Positions 1 to 8,425 of a stretch of DNA of 64,000 nt are shown here, one piece after another. The translations under genes were made by a program, and so were the position numbers. The first letter of the stretch is position 1, and the number at the start of each line of letters is the position of its first letter. The notes beneath the pieces are model-generated. The model did no database searches, had not been told where the DNA came from, and saw only the letters and a program-made list of their open reading frames with translations. The stretch comes from Hwangdonia lutea. GTDB taxonomy: Bacteria > Bacteroidota > Bacteroidia > Flavobacteriales > Flavobacteriaceae. Location: assembly GCF_032814565.1 (NCBI RefSeq), contig NZ_CP136521.1, positions 372,001 through 436,000 on the forward strand, written 5' to 3'.

Positions 1-1112
1 CCTTTAAGTGAATCTGCAGATAAAATAACATCGGCATTTTGTTTAACTATATCAACTGCATTGTTTGGTGCTAATGACCAGCCTACGCTACACATATTTG
101 CCAAGTCATTTACATCATCACCCATGTAGGCTATATTATTCAAATTGAAACTTTGCTCTGATTTAAGGTGTTGCAATAATGCGTATTTATCTTTTATTCC
201 TAAAAAGGTATTTTCTATCTTTAATTTTTTCATTCTTTGCTGTACCAATTCTGAGTTTTCTGAGGTCATTACTATAATTTCAATACCGTATTCTCTTAAT
301 ATCTCAAGTCCCATACCATCTCTCATATCAAACTGTTTTGCTAATTCTCCGTCCTTTGAATAAAGTACCGTACCATCTGTAAAAACTCCATCTACATCCA
401 GTACTAAATGCGAGATTTTTTGAGTTCCTTTTTGATTTTTTAAACGGTTTATCAACAAATTTTCAATTATAGTCCAATCTGTTTCACTATCTATTTCATG
501 TAAAGTTTCTTCCGGCATTTTCACCAAGCCTATGTTGCCACTAACTCGGTTCTTAGAATTTAAAAACGCTTCTTTGGTTGTAACATATACCGCTCCGTTT
601 TCAACCAATAAGCCTTCAAAATCTTGCCTGAGTGGTCTATTAAACACATCATAATTCAAAGGCTTCCCTTCTTCATTCCATACAAAACGATGCGTATTAA
701 CCACGGTCAAAGCTGAATCATACTCGCTATCTGCAACTACTTTTAAAACTTTATTTATATCTGACGAAGTTGTTAATGGTGACGTGGCTTGCAACAGGCA
801 TAAAACATGAAAGTCATTATCTATTTTTTCACAAAACTCAATCAAAGCATTCTCTGTTGAAGCAGTATCACTGGCATTCTCTTTATCTCTCAGAATAGTT
901 TTTACTTTATTAGTCCAACCATACTGATTATTAACAAAAGTTATTATGTCTGGATCATCGGTAAACACAAAAATTTCGTCCAAGTTTGAAAAAACGGCCT
1001 CTTTTAGAACCCAAGAGAACAATGGTCGTCCAACCATTTTTCTTTTGTTCTTGTTTTTAATGCTTTTTGACCCTTTCCTTAGAGGAATACATCCTATTTT
1101 TTTTGTATTCAT
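1..1112 (-). CDS. CMP-nonulosonate (sialic-acid-like) synthetase fused to KdsC-type HAD phosphatase, C-terminus cut by window edge
   Basis: The reading frame opens at an ATG ending at 1112 and runs off the left edge, leaving about 370 residues. Residues 1-225 look like acylneuraminate cytidylyltransferase: a GCIPLRKGSKSIKNKN nucleotide-binding loop near residue 7, LLQATSPL near 106 and an ENGAVYVT segment near 171. Residues 235-370 look like a HAD phosphatase of the KdsC group: DVDGVFTDG near 239 with both catalytic Asp, a TSE motif, a conserved Lys and GDDVNDL near the end. The first domain should load CMP onto a nonulosonic acid; the second could remove the phosphate from the sugar-phosphate precursor or help oligomerise the enzyme. 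It is the last gene seen in the polysaccharide operon, 52 bases after a methyltransferase. Sialic, legionaminic and pseudaminic acid cannot be told apart here. Confidence 0.88.
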   Translation of the reverse strand, partial: MNTKKIGCIPLRKGSKSIKNKNKRKMVGRPLFSWVLKEAVFSNLDEIFVFTDDPDIITFVNNQYGWTNKVKTILRDKENASDTASTENALIEFCEKIDNDFHVLCLLQATSPLTTSSDINKVLKVVADSEYDSALTVVNTHRFVWNEEGKPLNYDVFNRPLRQDFEGLLVENGAVYVTTKEAFLNSKNRVSGNIGLVKMPEETLHEIDSETDWTIIENLLINRLKNQKGTQKISHLVLDVDGVFTDGTVLYSKDGELAKQFDMRDGMGLEILREYGIEIIVMTSENSELVQQRMKKLKIENTFLGIKDKYALLQHLKSEQSFNLNNIAYMGDDVNDLANMCSVGWSLAPNNAVDIVKQNADVILSADSLK

Positions 1113-1164
1113 AATTATATTGAATAAATAACCGTTGTACATTTAAATTAATTGTCAGAAAAAT

Positions 1165-1812
1165 TTACTCTATTTTTCTGGCTACAATTCCATAACTCAT
1201 ACCTTTGGCTAATGGATTTCTATACTCAATAAAAGATTCCAATTTGGCCTTAAGCCAATCCTTGAATGATGCACTTTTATTATTTTTATACTGCATATTT
1301 ACAATGGCGTATTCTATAACTTCAAAACCACTTCTTTTTAAAAACTCATATACAATATGCTTCCAAGGTGTAAAAACATGGTTTTCCTTAATGTGCTTTT
1401 CTTGAAAAGCATATAGTGCACCTCTTAAAAACAAACTTAATGTATTTTTACTTGACTGAGGATTTGGAGTGGTTAAAATTAAAATACCATTCTTCTCCAT
1501 ATGATCAGAAATATTTTGTAACCCTAACAATGGGTTATCCAAATGTTCTAAAACTTCTAAAAACAAAACAATCCCCGCTTTTTCAACATCTTTTGGAGCT
1601 TTATTATTTAAATCCCATATAATAGATGCTTCCATTTTTTTAACATAATCAAAAGGTTGCCATAGGCCTTTTAAAGCTTTTACATGGGGTTGCATATGTC
1701 CAAATCCAGCCCCTATATCGCTTACAACATTATTAGGTGATGTATGTATATATTCATTCAGTTTTGCTTTGGCAAATACTGCTCGATTACTGTATGTTAT
1801 AGCTTTTTCCAC
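1165..1812 (-). CDS. class I SAM-dependent methyltransferase
   Basis: This 215-residue protein has a class I methyltransferase core: VVSDIGAGFGHMQPH (motif I, SAM-binding glycine loop) near residue 29, an acidic end to strand 4 followed by LFLEVLEHLDNPL near 83, and GILILTTPNPQS near 108. That arrangement is typical of the Methyltransf_11/12/23 groups that act on sugars or small molecules. The start overlaps the end of the upstream gene by 26 bases, which suggests translational coupling inside the glycan operon. The likely role is methylating a sugar of the exported polysaccharide, but the substrate cannot be read from sequence. Confidence 0.8.
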   Translation of the reverse strand: MEKAITYSNRAVFAKAKLNEYIHTSPNNVVSDIGAGFGHMQPHVKALKGLWQPFDYVKKMEASIIWDLNNKAPKDVEKAGIVLFLEVLEHLDNPLLGLQNISDHMEKNGILILTTPNPQSSKNTLSLFLRGALYAFQEKHIKENHVFTPWKHIVYEFLKRSGFEVIEYAIVNMQYKNNKSASFKDWLKAKLESFIEYRNPLAKGMSYGIVARKIE

Positions 1813-2611
1813 TTAATTTATTTACTATTCTTGTATAATACTTTTTTATTTTAATTTTTACATGAAAAAATGCATCTCTATAAATTTTATAATGTAAATT
1901 ATTAGAATTATTATTATCGTTATTTATATCAATATCTAAACTTAATAGAATATTATTTATTCTCTTCGTATGTTTTTTATTCACATTATAACTTCTTGCG
2001 TACCAAGTATGGTAAGCAAATTCTTTTCCATTAAACAAAAGGGAATTTGAAATATCATCCTCTAACATGATTCCCTCTAAATATAAAAACTTCCTTTCTT
2101 TTCTTTTTAGCCAAAGAAAAAAACAATAGTAAGGCTCATAAAGACTATTTAAATCATATTGCCCCTTTAATTCACTTCTATCAATTGTAAATTCATTTGG
2201 TAGTATATATTGATGTTTTTTTACTTCTTTAAAATTCCAATCGGCTAAAATTTCTTTGAAATTTATAATTGTAAAAAATGTGTTTACCATGAATGGATTA
2301 TACGCTCTATGTTTAATTACACCACCATCTCTTACTCCAGAGACCGTAATCTTTTCTTTCTTCATTTTATCAATTATGGAAAACACCACATTACTTTCCT
2401 TAAATATAACATCTTCATCTGCTAAAATCAACCAATCTATTCCTTCTTTTGAAAGTTTTTTGAACATATAAAAAATACTGTAAATACCATGCATTCCATT
2501 GCTTCCATCAATCACATATCTTTTAATTCCTTTTGGGAAGTATTGGGATGTAATATTATACAGTTCAAAATTAGCTACTGTAGTTAATATGCCTATTTCA
2601 GGTTTCTGCAT
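1787..2611 (-). CDS. unclassified GT-A-like protein of the glycan locus
   Basis: The protein has 274 residues and I do not recognise the family. It starts with a short beta strand (EIGILTTVANF) and carries WLILADEDVIF near residue 60, which resembles the acidic metal-binding DxD strand of GT-A glycosyltransferases. A conserved-looking EDD triplet lies near 184 and HTWYARSYN near 201. The C-terminal 50 residues are Asn- and Lys-rich and basic. It overlaps its neighbours on both sides (2598-2611 and 1787-1812), so it is clearly part of the operon. An atypical glycosyltransferase is the best guess; a sugar-modifying enzyme is possible. Confidence 0.6.
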   Translation of the reverse strand: MQKPEIGILTTVANFELYNITSQYFPKGIKRYVIDGSNGMHGIYSIFYMFKKLSKEGIDWLILADEDVIFKESNVVFSIIDKMKKEKITVSGVRDGGVIKHRAYNPFMVNTFFTIINFKEILADWNFKEVKKHQYILPNEFTIDRSELKGQYDLNSLYEPYYCFFLWLKRKERKFLYLEGIMLEDDISNSLLFNGKEFAYHTWYARSYNVNKKHTKRINNILLSLDIDINNDNNNSNNLHYKIYRDAFFHVKIKIKKYYTRIVNKLSGKSYNIQ

Positions 2612-3374
2612 TTGGCTTTTTATTATTTACAATATAATTCGATAATTCATCATTATCACCTTTATAAATAAAAATCATATTGTGATAAAAATGCATGGAA
2701 ATTATATGTTTATCATAATATGTTTTTTGATAATTTTCTATTATAAACTCTTCATTATTTAGACAATCTATTAGAGATTTAAAAAAACCATATATGGTCT
2801 TCTTATTATTAAAATTGGTTGAATCACCTCCATAATCTTCCCAATAAGAAGTTTGAGTATCTTCAATTACATAAATCCCCCCTTTTTTTAATTTAGGAAA
2901 AAGATATTTAAATGTTTTTATTACATGTTCGTTTACGTGACTGCCATCATCAATAATAATGTCTAGTTCTCCTATTTCTTTTAAAATTTCATCCAAAAAA
3001 TTAAAATCTACTTGGCTTCCTTTAAATATTTTAATTCTCTTTTCTTGGAGAAATGATTTATCATAAATATCTAAGGCATATATTTTAGAAAATGGGAAAT
3101 ATGATTTCCACATTCTTAGAGAATTTCCTCCTGTATATGGGTCTTCATAACCTCCAACACCTATTTCTAAAATGGTATTTCTTTTAAACTTAAACGTTTT
3201 AAAATGGTTTTGATAATGTGGCGTATAAAAATGATACCCATATTTATCTGTTTTATGAATCCTTGCTATTTTCGATAAATTAAAAGGATATAAAAAGGCT
3301 TTAAAATATCTTAACTTATATCTTATTTTTAATTTTTGCTTATATGAAAGTGCTTTTCTTAAAAAATTAAACAT
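2598..3374 (-). CDS. SAM-dependent methyltransferase, demethylmacrocin O-methyltransferase-like
   Basis: This 258-residue protein has TILEIGVGGYEDPYTGG near residue 67 as the SAM loop, YALDIYDKS near 94 as the acidic strand-2 motif, IIIDDGSHVNEH near 136 and GGIYVIEDTQTSYW near 164. The IDDGSHV and IEDTQTSYW signatures match the group of sugar O-methyltransferases annotated as demethylmacrocin O-methyltransferase or cephalosporin-hydroxylase-like. The first 60 residues are basic and aromatic. It sits between a GT2 gene and an unclassified GT-like gene in one operon, so the substrate is probably a sugar of the same glycan. Confidence 0.78.
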   Translation of the reverse strand: MFNFLRKALSYKQKLKIRYKLRYFKAFLYPFNLSKIARIHKTDKYGYHFYTPHYQNHFKTFKFKRNTILEIGVGGYEDPYTGGNSLRMWKSYFPFSKIYALDIYDKSFLQEKRIKIFKGSQVDFNFLDEILKEIGELDIIIDDGSHVNEHVIKTFKYLFPKLKKGGIYVIEDTQTSYWEDYGGDSTNFNNKKTIYGFFKSLIDCLNNEEFIIENYQKTYYDKHIISMHFYHNMIFIYKGDNDELSNYIVNNKKPNAET

Positions 3375-3386
3375 TTTATAATGTAT

Positions 3387-4289
3387 TTAATCATTCGGTG
3401 TCCAATACAACTTTGTTTCCTGTAATTGTGAATATACTGTAAATTCATTTCTTGATAATCTATTGGCATTTTTAACTAAACGTGGTGTATTAATAACCAA
3501 ATCTCCTAAAGCTTGAAAAATAGCTAACAAGGCTCTAAAATCACCTTTCAAAACTTTTGTTTTTAATTGAATCCATAAGGTATATAAAAACCTTTTAGGA
3601 ATAGTTTTTAATGGATGAAATAAAAAGTACAAATACCAACCAGACCGTAAAGAACGCCTTAAGCGAATTCCATAATCTTTTTGACCTTTTCTACTTTTTA
3701 CGTCTACCCTATGATGCACTAAAATATCTGGTGTGTAATGTACTTCCCATTTTTTCTTAAATAATTGATAGGATGCAAAATCTTCTTCGCCATAAAACAC
3801 AAACCAAGCTGGATAATTTGGAATATCATTCCAAGCTTCTAATCGCCATGCATGACCACATCCTACAAAACCTCTAACCTTACTATTATTTTGCGAGTGA
3901 TTTAAGTTTTCTGGTAATACTTTACCCCAAAAAATTCTGAAAGCCATTACGGCACATTTCTTATTTGTACTAAAATAACTCTTTATACACTCTAATGCAT
4001 TTTGAGAAACTAAATGAGCATCATCATCTAAAGTTATGGCGTATTTTGCTTTAGTTAAATTTAGCAATCTGTTCCTGCTATAAATCAACCCTTTACTTTT
4101 CTCATTCATAATTATTCGAATGTTGTCATAATTGGATTTGATGAAATTAGACGTACCGTCTGAAGACCCATCATCACAAATAATACACTCTACATGATTT
4201 TGGTTAAGTAAATGCACTATGCTACTTAATGTTCTTTTTAAATCATCAAGCCTGTTTTTGGTGGTTATTAATATGGAGAATTCAATCAT
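3387..4289 (-). CDS. family 2 glycosyltransferase
   Basis: The product is about 300 residues with a GT-A fold: SILITTKNRLDDLKRTL at the start, CIICDDGSSDGT near 35 and AITLDDDAHLV near 86, where the DDD triplet would bind the metal-nucleotide sugar. GEEDFASYQLFKKKW near 167 resembles the acceptor-side ED motif. I place the start at an ATG ending near 4289, a few bases before the stop of the upstream gene; an in-frame TTG 18 bases upstream would add six residues. It should add one sugar to the lipid-linked glycan at the cytoplasmic face of the inner membrane. Confidence 0.82.
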   Translation of the reverse strand: MIEFSILITTKNRLDDLKRTLSSIVHLLNQNHVECIICDDGSSDGTSNFIKSNYDNIRIIMNEKSKGLIYSRNRLLNLTKAKYAITLDDDAHLVSQNALECIKSYFSTNKKCAVMAFRIFWGKVLPENLNHSQNNSKVRGFVGCGHAWRLEAWNDIPNYPAWFVFYGEEDFASYQLFKKKWEVHYTPDILVHHRVDVKSRKGQKDYGIRLRRSLRSGWYLYFLFHPLKTIPKRFLYTLWIQLKTKVLKGDFRALLAIFQALGDLVINTPRLVKNANRLSRNEFTVYSQLQETKLYWTPND

Positions 4290-5535
4290 TATTAAAAATC
4301 GCTTCAAGTTTACTTTTCAAATAGTTTTTTCCTAAATAATATTCTAAATCCAACCTATCCAAAGTTAAAATTTGATTAGCATCTTTCCATGTTAGGTAAA
4401 GCTGTTGTAAAATTTCAGCAATGTTATTCACATTATTAATGACAGAACAATATGGATGATGACTACCTAATAAACGTCTTGTTTCACTTTGCTCTGGTCC
4501 TAAATGAATAATTGGTTTATTTGCCCATACACAATGTGGAAATTTACCTGGTAAAAAAGGGCTTTCCTCTGCATTAGCTTCAAGAATAATATTTGCTGAA
4601 ACATGATTTTGAAGCCAATTAACATCTTGAAAAGGGATATTTCTTAGATGTATTTCTAACTGAGGTATTCTTTTAGCATAATTTTCTATCATCTGTTCAT
4701 GATAATCTGCTCCGCCTATTAAAATTAACCTAGAATCTCTCTGGGCTTCTACATTATTTTCTAAAAATAATTGAAACCCCTTAATTAAACCTTCTGGGTT
4801 ACGCTGTTTCATTAAGCTCCCAGCATGTAAAACATTAAACTTTTCATTTTCAAAATAAGCTGGAGGAACTTCTTCTTTTATATTAACATTAATAATTTGG
4901 TGCGGAATAACAATTCCTGTTATATTAAAATTCTTGAATGTCTTTCCCATCCATTCTTTTAGCAGTAAACTCGGAAAGGCAGCGTATTTTGCATTATTAG
5001 AAAGACTATGAAAAAAGCGTTCCTTTATTTTATAACCTGGTTCTTTCCAATCGTATGGCTTTGGGTACCTATTAAAGGGATAAGGGTCATGAATATACGC
5101 CATCCATTTATGATGAAATCGAGGTAATTGATTTATCACGTAATGCGGTCTAAAACTTGCTGCTTTACTTAATGTTAATACTAAATCTATATTTGAAATA
5201 TCAACTTTACTAAGTGCAGCCTTAATACTATTTACATCATTAAAAAACGTAAAAGAAAACCCAAATAATGGTTCTAGATACTTCGCTAAATTTATTTTGA
5301 ATGTTCTTTGAATAACGCGCTGTGCTCGACTAAATAAATAAAGAATATTTGATTTTTTCTCTTTAATCTCAAAGCAAATGGCATTTTCAATATGAAGGCT
5401 CCTTCTAGTATAATGATATACCGATACCTGAAAACCAACATCTAACAAACCTTTTATTAATGCTACATTAGCTTTAGAACCACTACTATCATTAACATCT
5501 ATAGAATCGACTACAACTAGTATTTTATATGCCAT
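4282..5535 (-). CDS. GT4-like glycosyltransferase (group 1)
   Basis: This 417-residue protein opens with a Rossmann strand and a glycine/serine-rich stretch (VVVDSIDVNDSSGSKAN) typical of GT-B enzymes. The second half has NVLHAGSLMKQRNPEGLIKGF near 234, the linker and donor-binding strand seen in GT4 proteins, and later an acidic ESPFLPGKFPH loop near 330 where GT4 proteins carry the E-x7-E region. Its start codon shares one base with the stop of the upstream epimerase gene (TAATG). It likely transfers a sugar from a nucleotide donor; the specificity is unknown. It is more divergent than the other GT4 in the locus at 11393-12505. Confidence 0.72.
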   Translation of the reverse strand: MAYKILVVVDSIDVNDSSGSKANVALIKGLLDVGFQVSVYHYTRRSLHIENAICFEIKEKKSNILYLFSRAQRVIQRTFKINLAKYLEPLFGFSFTFFNDVNSIKAALSKVDISNIDLVLTLSKAASFRPHYVINQLPRFHHKWMAYIHDPYPFNRYPKPYDWKEPGYKIKERFFHSLSNNAKYAAFPSLLLKEWMGKTFKNFNITGIVIPHQIINVNIKEEVPPAYFENEKFNVLHAGSLMKQRNPEGLIKGFQLFLENNVEAQRDSRLILIGGADYHEQMIENYAKRIPQLEIHLRNIPFQDVNWLQNHVSANIILEANAEESPFLPGKFPHCVWANKPIIHLGPEQSETRRLLGSHHPYCSVINNVNNIAEILQQLYLTWKDANQILTLDRLDLEYYLGKNYLKSKLEAIFNND

Positions 5536-6641
5536 TAATCTATAAGGTTATTTTTAATAAAATCAACTATTTTAACAGCGGCATCACCATTACCATAAGG
5601 GTTAGATAACTTACTAGTTCTTTCTTTGCCCATTATTTGTTTAGCGGTAGCTATAATTTTTTTTGTTTCCGTTCCTACTAAAAAAGAACATTGAGCTTTT
5701 ACACCTTCAAATCGTTCGGTAGTGGCTCTTGTTACTAGAACTGGAATATTTAATGAAGGGGCTTCTTCTTGGATACCGCCTGAATCAGATATTATTAAAT
5801 TAGATTGACTCATTAACCAAACAAACGACGGATAATCTAAAGGTGCTATAAGATGTATATTACTTACCCCTGACAGCCTGTTAAAGACTGTTTTTTGAAC
5901 ATGGGGGTTTAAGTGCACAGGATATACTATTTCAATATCTTTAGTGTTTGCTAATTCTAAAAGCGCATTGCATACATTTTCAAAACCTTCACCAAAACTT
6001 TCACGCCTATGTCCTGTTACTAAAATTACATTATTATTAAAATTAATTGTTCTTTTTAATTTTTCAATAAAAGAATTGTTATAACCATGTTTTATTTTTT
6101 CTAAAGTAATGTTTAAAGCATCTATTACGGTATTACCTGTTACTACAACTGCATGTGTATTTACCCCTTCTTGCAACAGGTTTGTTTTAGCTTGCTTTGT
6201 TGGTGCAAAATGGTATTCTGAAATTCTCCCTGTTAGTTGCCTGTTTAATTCCTCTGGAAATGGTGATTGCTTGTTATAAGTACGTAAACCAGCTTCAACA
6301 TGAGCCACCTTAATATGACGATGAAAAGCAGCCAGCGCTACCAACGACGATGTGGTTGTATCACCATGTACCAAAACCATTTTAAAAGCTTCTTTTTCTA
6401 AAATGGTATCCATTTCCAGCAATATCCGAGAACTTAATGTATTTAAATTTTGGTTAGGTTGCATTACATTTAAATCGTAATCTGGAATTAAGTCAAAAAA
6501 ATCCAATACTTGATCTAGCATTTCTCTATGCTGTGCCGTAACACATAGTTTAAATGGTATGTTTTGTTTAGTTAATTCTAAACAAACAGGAGCCATTTTT
6601 ATAGCTTCAGGACGTGTACCAAAACAGATGAGTAATTTCAA
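5535..6641 (-). CDS. wecB: non-hydrolysing UDP-N-acetylglucosamine 2-epimerase
   Basis: The 368-residue length matches WecB/MnaA. Motifs are CFGTRPEAIKMAPV at the start, HGDTTTSSLVALAAF near 88, HVEAGLRTYNKQSPFPEE near 111, GHRRESFG near 206 and SDSGGIQEEAPSL near 284. The enzyme interconverts UDP-GlcNAc and UDP-ManNAc in the cytoplasm. ManNAc can go directly into a polysaccharide, or feed a nonulosonate pathway such as the one implied by the cytidylyltransferase at 1-1112. It is embedded between glycosyltransferases, 3 bases before a GT2 gene, so it supplies this locus. Confidence 0.95.
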   Translation of the reverse strand: MKLLICFGTRPEAIKMAPVCLELTKQNIPFKLCVTAQHREMLDQVLDFFDLIPDYDLNVMQPNQNLNTLSSRILLEMDTILEKEAFKMVLVHGDTTTSSLVALAAFHRHIKVAHVEAGLRTYNKQSPFPEELNRQLTGRISEYHFAPTKQAKTNLLQEGVNTHAVVVTGNTVIDALNITLEKIKHGYNNSFIEKLKRTINFNNNVILVTGHRRESFGEGFENVCNALLELANTKDIEIVYPVHLNPHVQKTVFNRLSGVSNIHLIAPLDYPSFVWLMSQSNLIISDSGGIQEEAPSLNIPVLVTRATTERFEGVKAQCSFLVGTETKKIIATAKQIMGKERTSKLSNPYGNGDAAVKIVDFIKNNLID

Positions 6642-6644
6642 TTT

Positions 6645-7592
6645 TTAGTTTCTTAAGTTTAAAATTTGTTTTTTTATTATAAATATTTTTGTCCAAACAG
6701 GGTACAAATAATACTTTAACTGATAAAATACCTTAAGTTTTATATTGGGTTTAGTTTCCTTAATAATACCTTTCACTAATTTAAAATCTCTAAACGAAAT
6801 TGCTAAATTCATTAAATATTTAAATAAATAAGGCGTAAGCAATCCTTTTTTATATAAATTAGAAACAACCAAGTGTATAGCTTTCTTTTTAGAATTTATT
6901 CTAGTCTTGTCTTTTCGCCAATATTCCCCTGTATTAGAGTTTGCATGTTTCCTGTTAAAATAGAGGTGCTTTTTTATTAAAACACCTTTGATGTTTGTAC
7001 TTAAAATGCGTTGGTAACATTCCCATTCCTCTGCATACATTAAACTTTCATTAAACCTAATGCTTTTAAAACACGCTTTTTTCCACATAACTGTACAAGA
7101 TGCAAGAGGTGTTTTTTGGGTTACTACGTCTTCTAAAATTTGATGATTGGTTTGTATGCTTTTAAAATTAAAATCCTCATTAATTAAATTAGTATCAAAT
7201 GCACCTACAAAAGACTTTTTCAAGTAATTACAAAAATGTAAATCTTCATGTTTTTTAAATACCGATAAGCATAATTCTAAATTTTGAGGATGCACGGTAT
7301 CATCATCATCAAAAAAAATAATGTAATCGCCAGTTGCTCTATCTAAACCATAATTTCTACACCCCGGTAAGCCTTTTAAATAGGTGTCTGGTCTTTTAAA
7401 AAATGTAAACCTTTTATCTTGTTTTAATATTGGCGTAATTACCGCTTCGGTATTATCAGAACCGCCATCATCAATAATTAAACATTCCCAATGGGTATAT
7501 GTTTGCTTTTGAATAGATTGTAAGGTTTCTACAATAAAATGGGCTCTATTGTAGGTGGCCATGATTATGGAAATTTTTGGTGCAACTTTCAT
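6645..7592 (-). CDS. family 2 glycosyltransferase
   Basis: The product is about 315 residues. KISIIMATYNRAHFIVETL opens the GT-A domain, CLIIDDGGSDNT follows, and IIFFDDDDTVHPQNL supplies the metal-binding acidic cluster. The C-terminal third is basic and hydrophobic, consistent with membrane association. I chose the ATG ending at 7592 because it forms an ATGA overlap with the upstream stop; a start 21 bases earlier exists but would overlap the upstream coding region further. It is part of the string of GT2 genes that build the exported glycan. Confidence 0.83.
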   Translation of the reverse strand: MKVAPKISIIMATYNRAHFIVETLQSIQKQTYTHWECLIIDDGGSDNTEAVITPILKQDKRFTFFKRPDTYLKGLPGCRNYGLDRATGDYIIFFDDDDTVHPQNLELCLSVFKKHEDLHFCNYLKKSFVGAFDTNLINEDFNFKSIQTNHQILEDVVTQKTPLASCTVMWKKACFKSIRFNESLMYAEEWECYQRILSTNIKGVLIKKHLYFNRKHANSNTGEYWRKDKTRINSKKKAIHLVVSNLYKKGLLTPYLFKYLMNLAISFRDFKLVKGIIKETKPNIKLKVFYQLKYYLYPVWTKIFIIKKQILNLRN

Positions 7593-8425
7593 CTTAAGAG
7601 TGATTTCACCCATCTTAATGGCATCAAAACTGCTTTACCTATTTTAAACTCTAACCGTTCTGTATTTTTTATTTTCTCTTTTTCCTCTCTTTCAATTCGT
7701 TTAATTAAATGATGTATAGTTGTTTCAAATTTATCAATATATAAATCTTTGTTTTTAATATAAATATGCTTTAATAATCTATACTTTTTACTATTAGCTT
7801 TAGTTGTGGTAGAATCAGAACGTTTTCTATAATTATATAATGGTTCTTTAATTACATAAGCAACTCCTCCTCTCGCAAGCAACCTTATAAAAAATTCCCA
7901 ATCTTCAAATCCCTCTCTCATACTCTCATCATAACCGCCACATAGTTCCCAATCCTTTTTTCTAAACATTGATGTGCCTAAAGCTTGATTTACAAACAAA
8001 AAATCTTCAAGTTTTCCACCATTTGGTTTATATAATGAACTTGTTTCATTTTCAAAAAGTAAATTTGCATAACATGTAACCAATTTTATATCATTTTTTT
8101 CTAAAAAAACATTAACAGCCTTTTCACTAAACATTGTTTCAAAGAAATCATCACTATCTAAAATTAGGATATACTCACCATGAGCTGCTTTAATACCTTC
8201 ATTTCTTGCTGTACTTTGACCTTGATTTTCTTGTGTAATTAATATGTCTATTTTAGATTCTAATCCTTTTAAAATATCTTTTGTTTTCTGGTTAGAACCA
8301 TCATCTACAACAATTATTTCTTTATTTGAGTGTGTTTGACTTAAAGCAGAGTCAATAGCCTGGTCAATGAATTTTGCATCATTGTAACAAGGAATAACTA
8401 TTGATATTAAATCGTTAATTTTCAA
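7589..8425 (-). CDS. family 2 glycosyltransferase
   Basis: This 278-residue GT-A protein has LISIVIPCYNDAKFIDQAI at residues 6-24, EIIVVDDGSNQ near 34 and YILILDSDDFFE near 89 with the acidic triad. REGFEDWEFFIRLL near 170 is the catalytic-base ED motif of inverting GT2 enzymes. It ends in a basic amphipathic stretch. Its ATG lies directly next to the stop of the upstream WbsX gene and its stop overlaps the next start by four bases. It is closely similar in layout to the gene at 9574-10410, suggesting an old duplication. Confidence 0.85.
   Translation of the reverse strand: MKINDLISIVIPCYNDAKFIDQAIDSALSQTHSNKEIIVVDDGSNQKTKDILKGLESKIDILITQENQGQSTARNEGIKAAHGEYILILDSDDFFETMFSEKAVNVFLEKNDIKLVTCYANLLFENETSSLYKPNGGKLEDFLFVNQALGTSMFRKKDWELCGGYDESMREGFEDWEFFIRLLARGGVAYVIKEPLYNYRKRSDSTTTKANSKKYRLLKHIYIKNKDLYIDKFETTIHHLIKRIEREEKEKIKNTERLEFKIGKAVLMPLRWVKSLLR

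Noticed and set aside
145-1131. Plus-strand open frames at 145-363 and 946-1131
   Set aside because: They lie antisense to the cytidylyltransferase/phosphatase gene and show no protein-family features. They are shadows of that gene.
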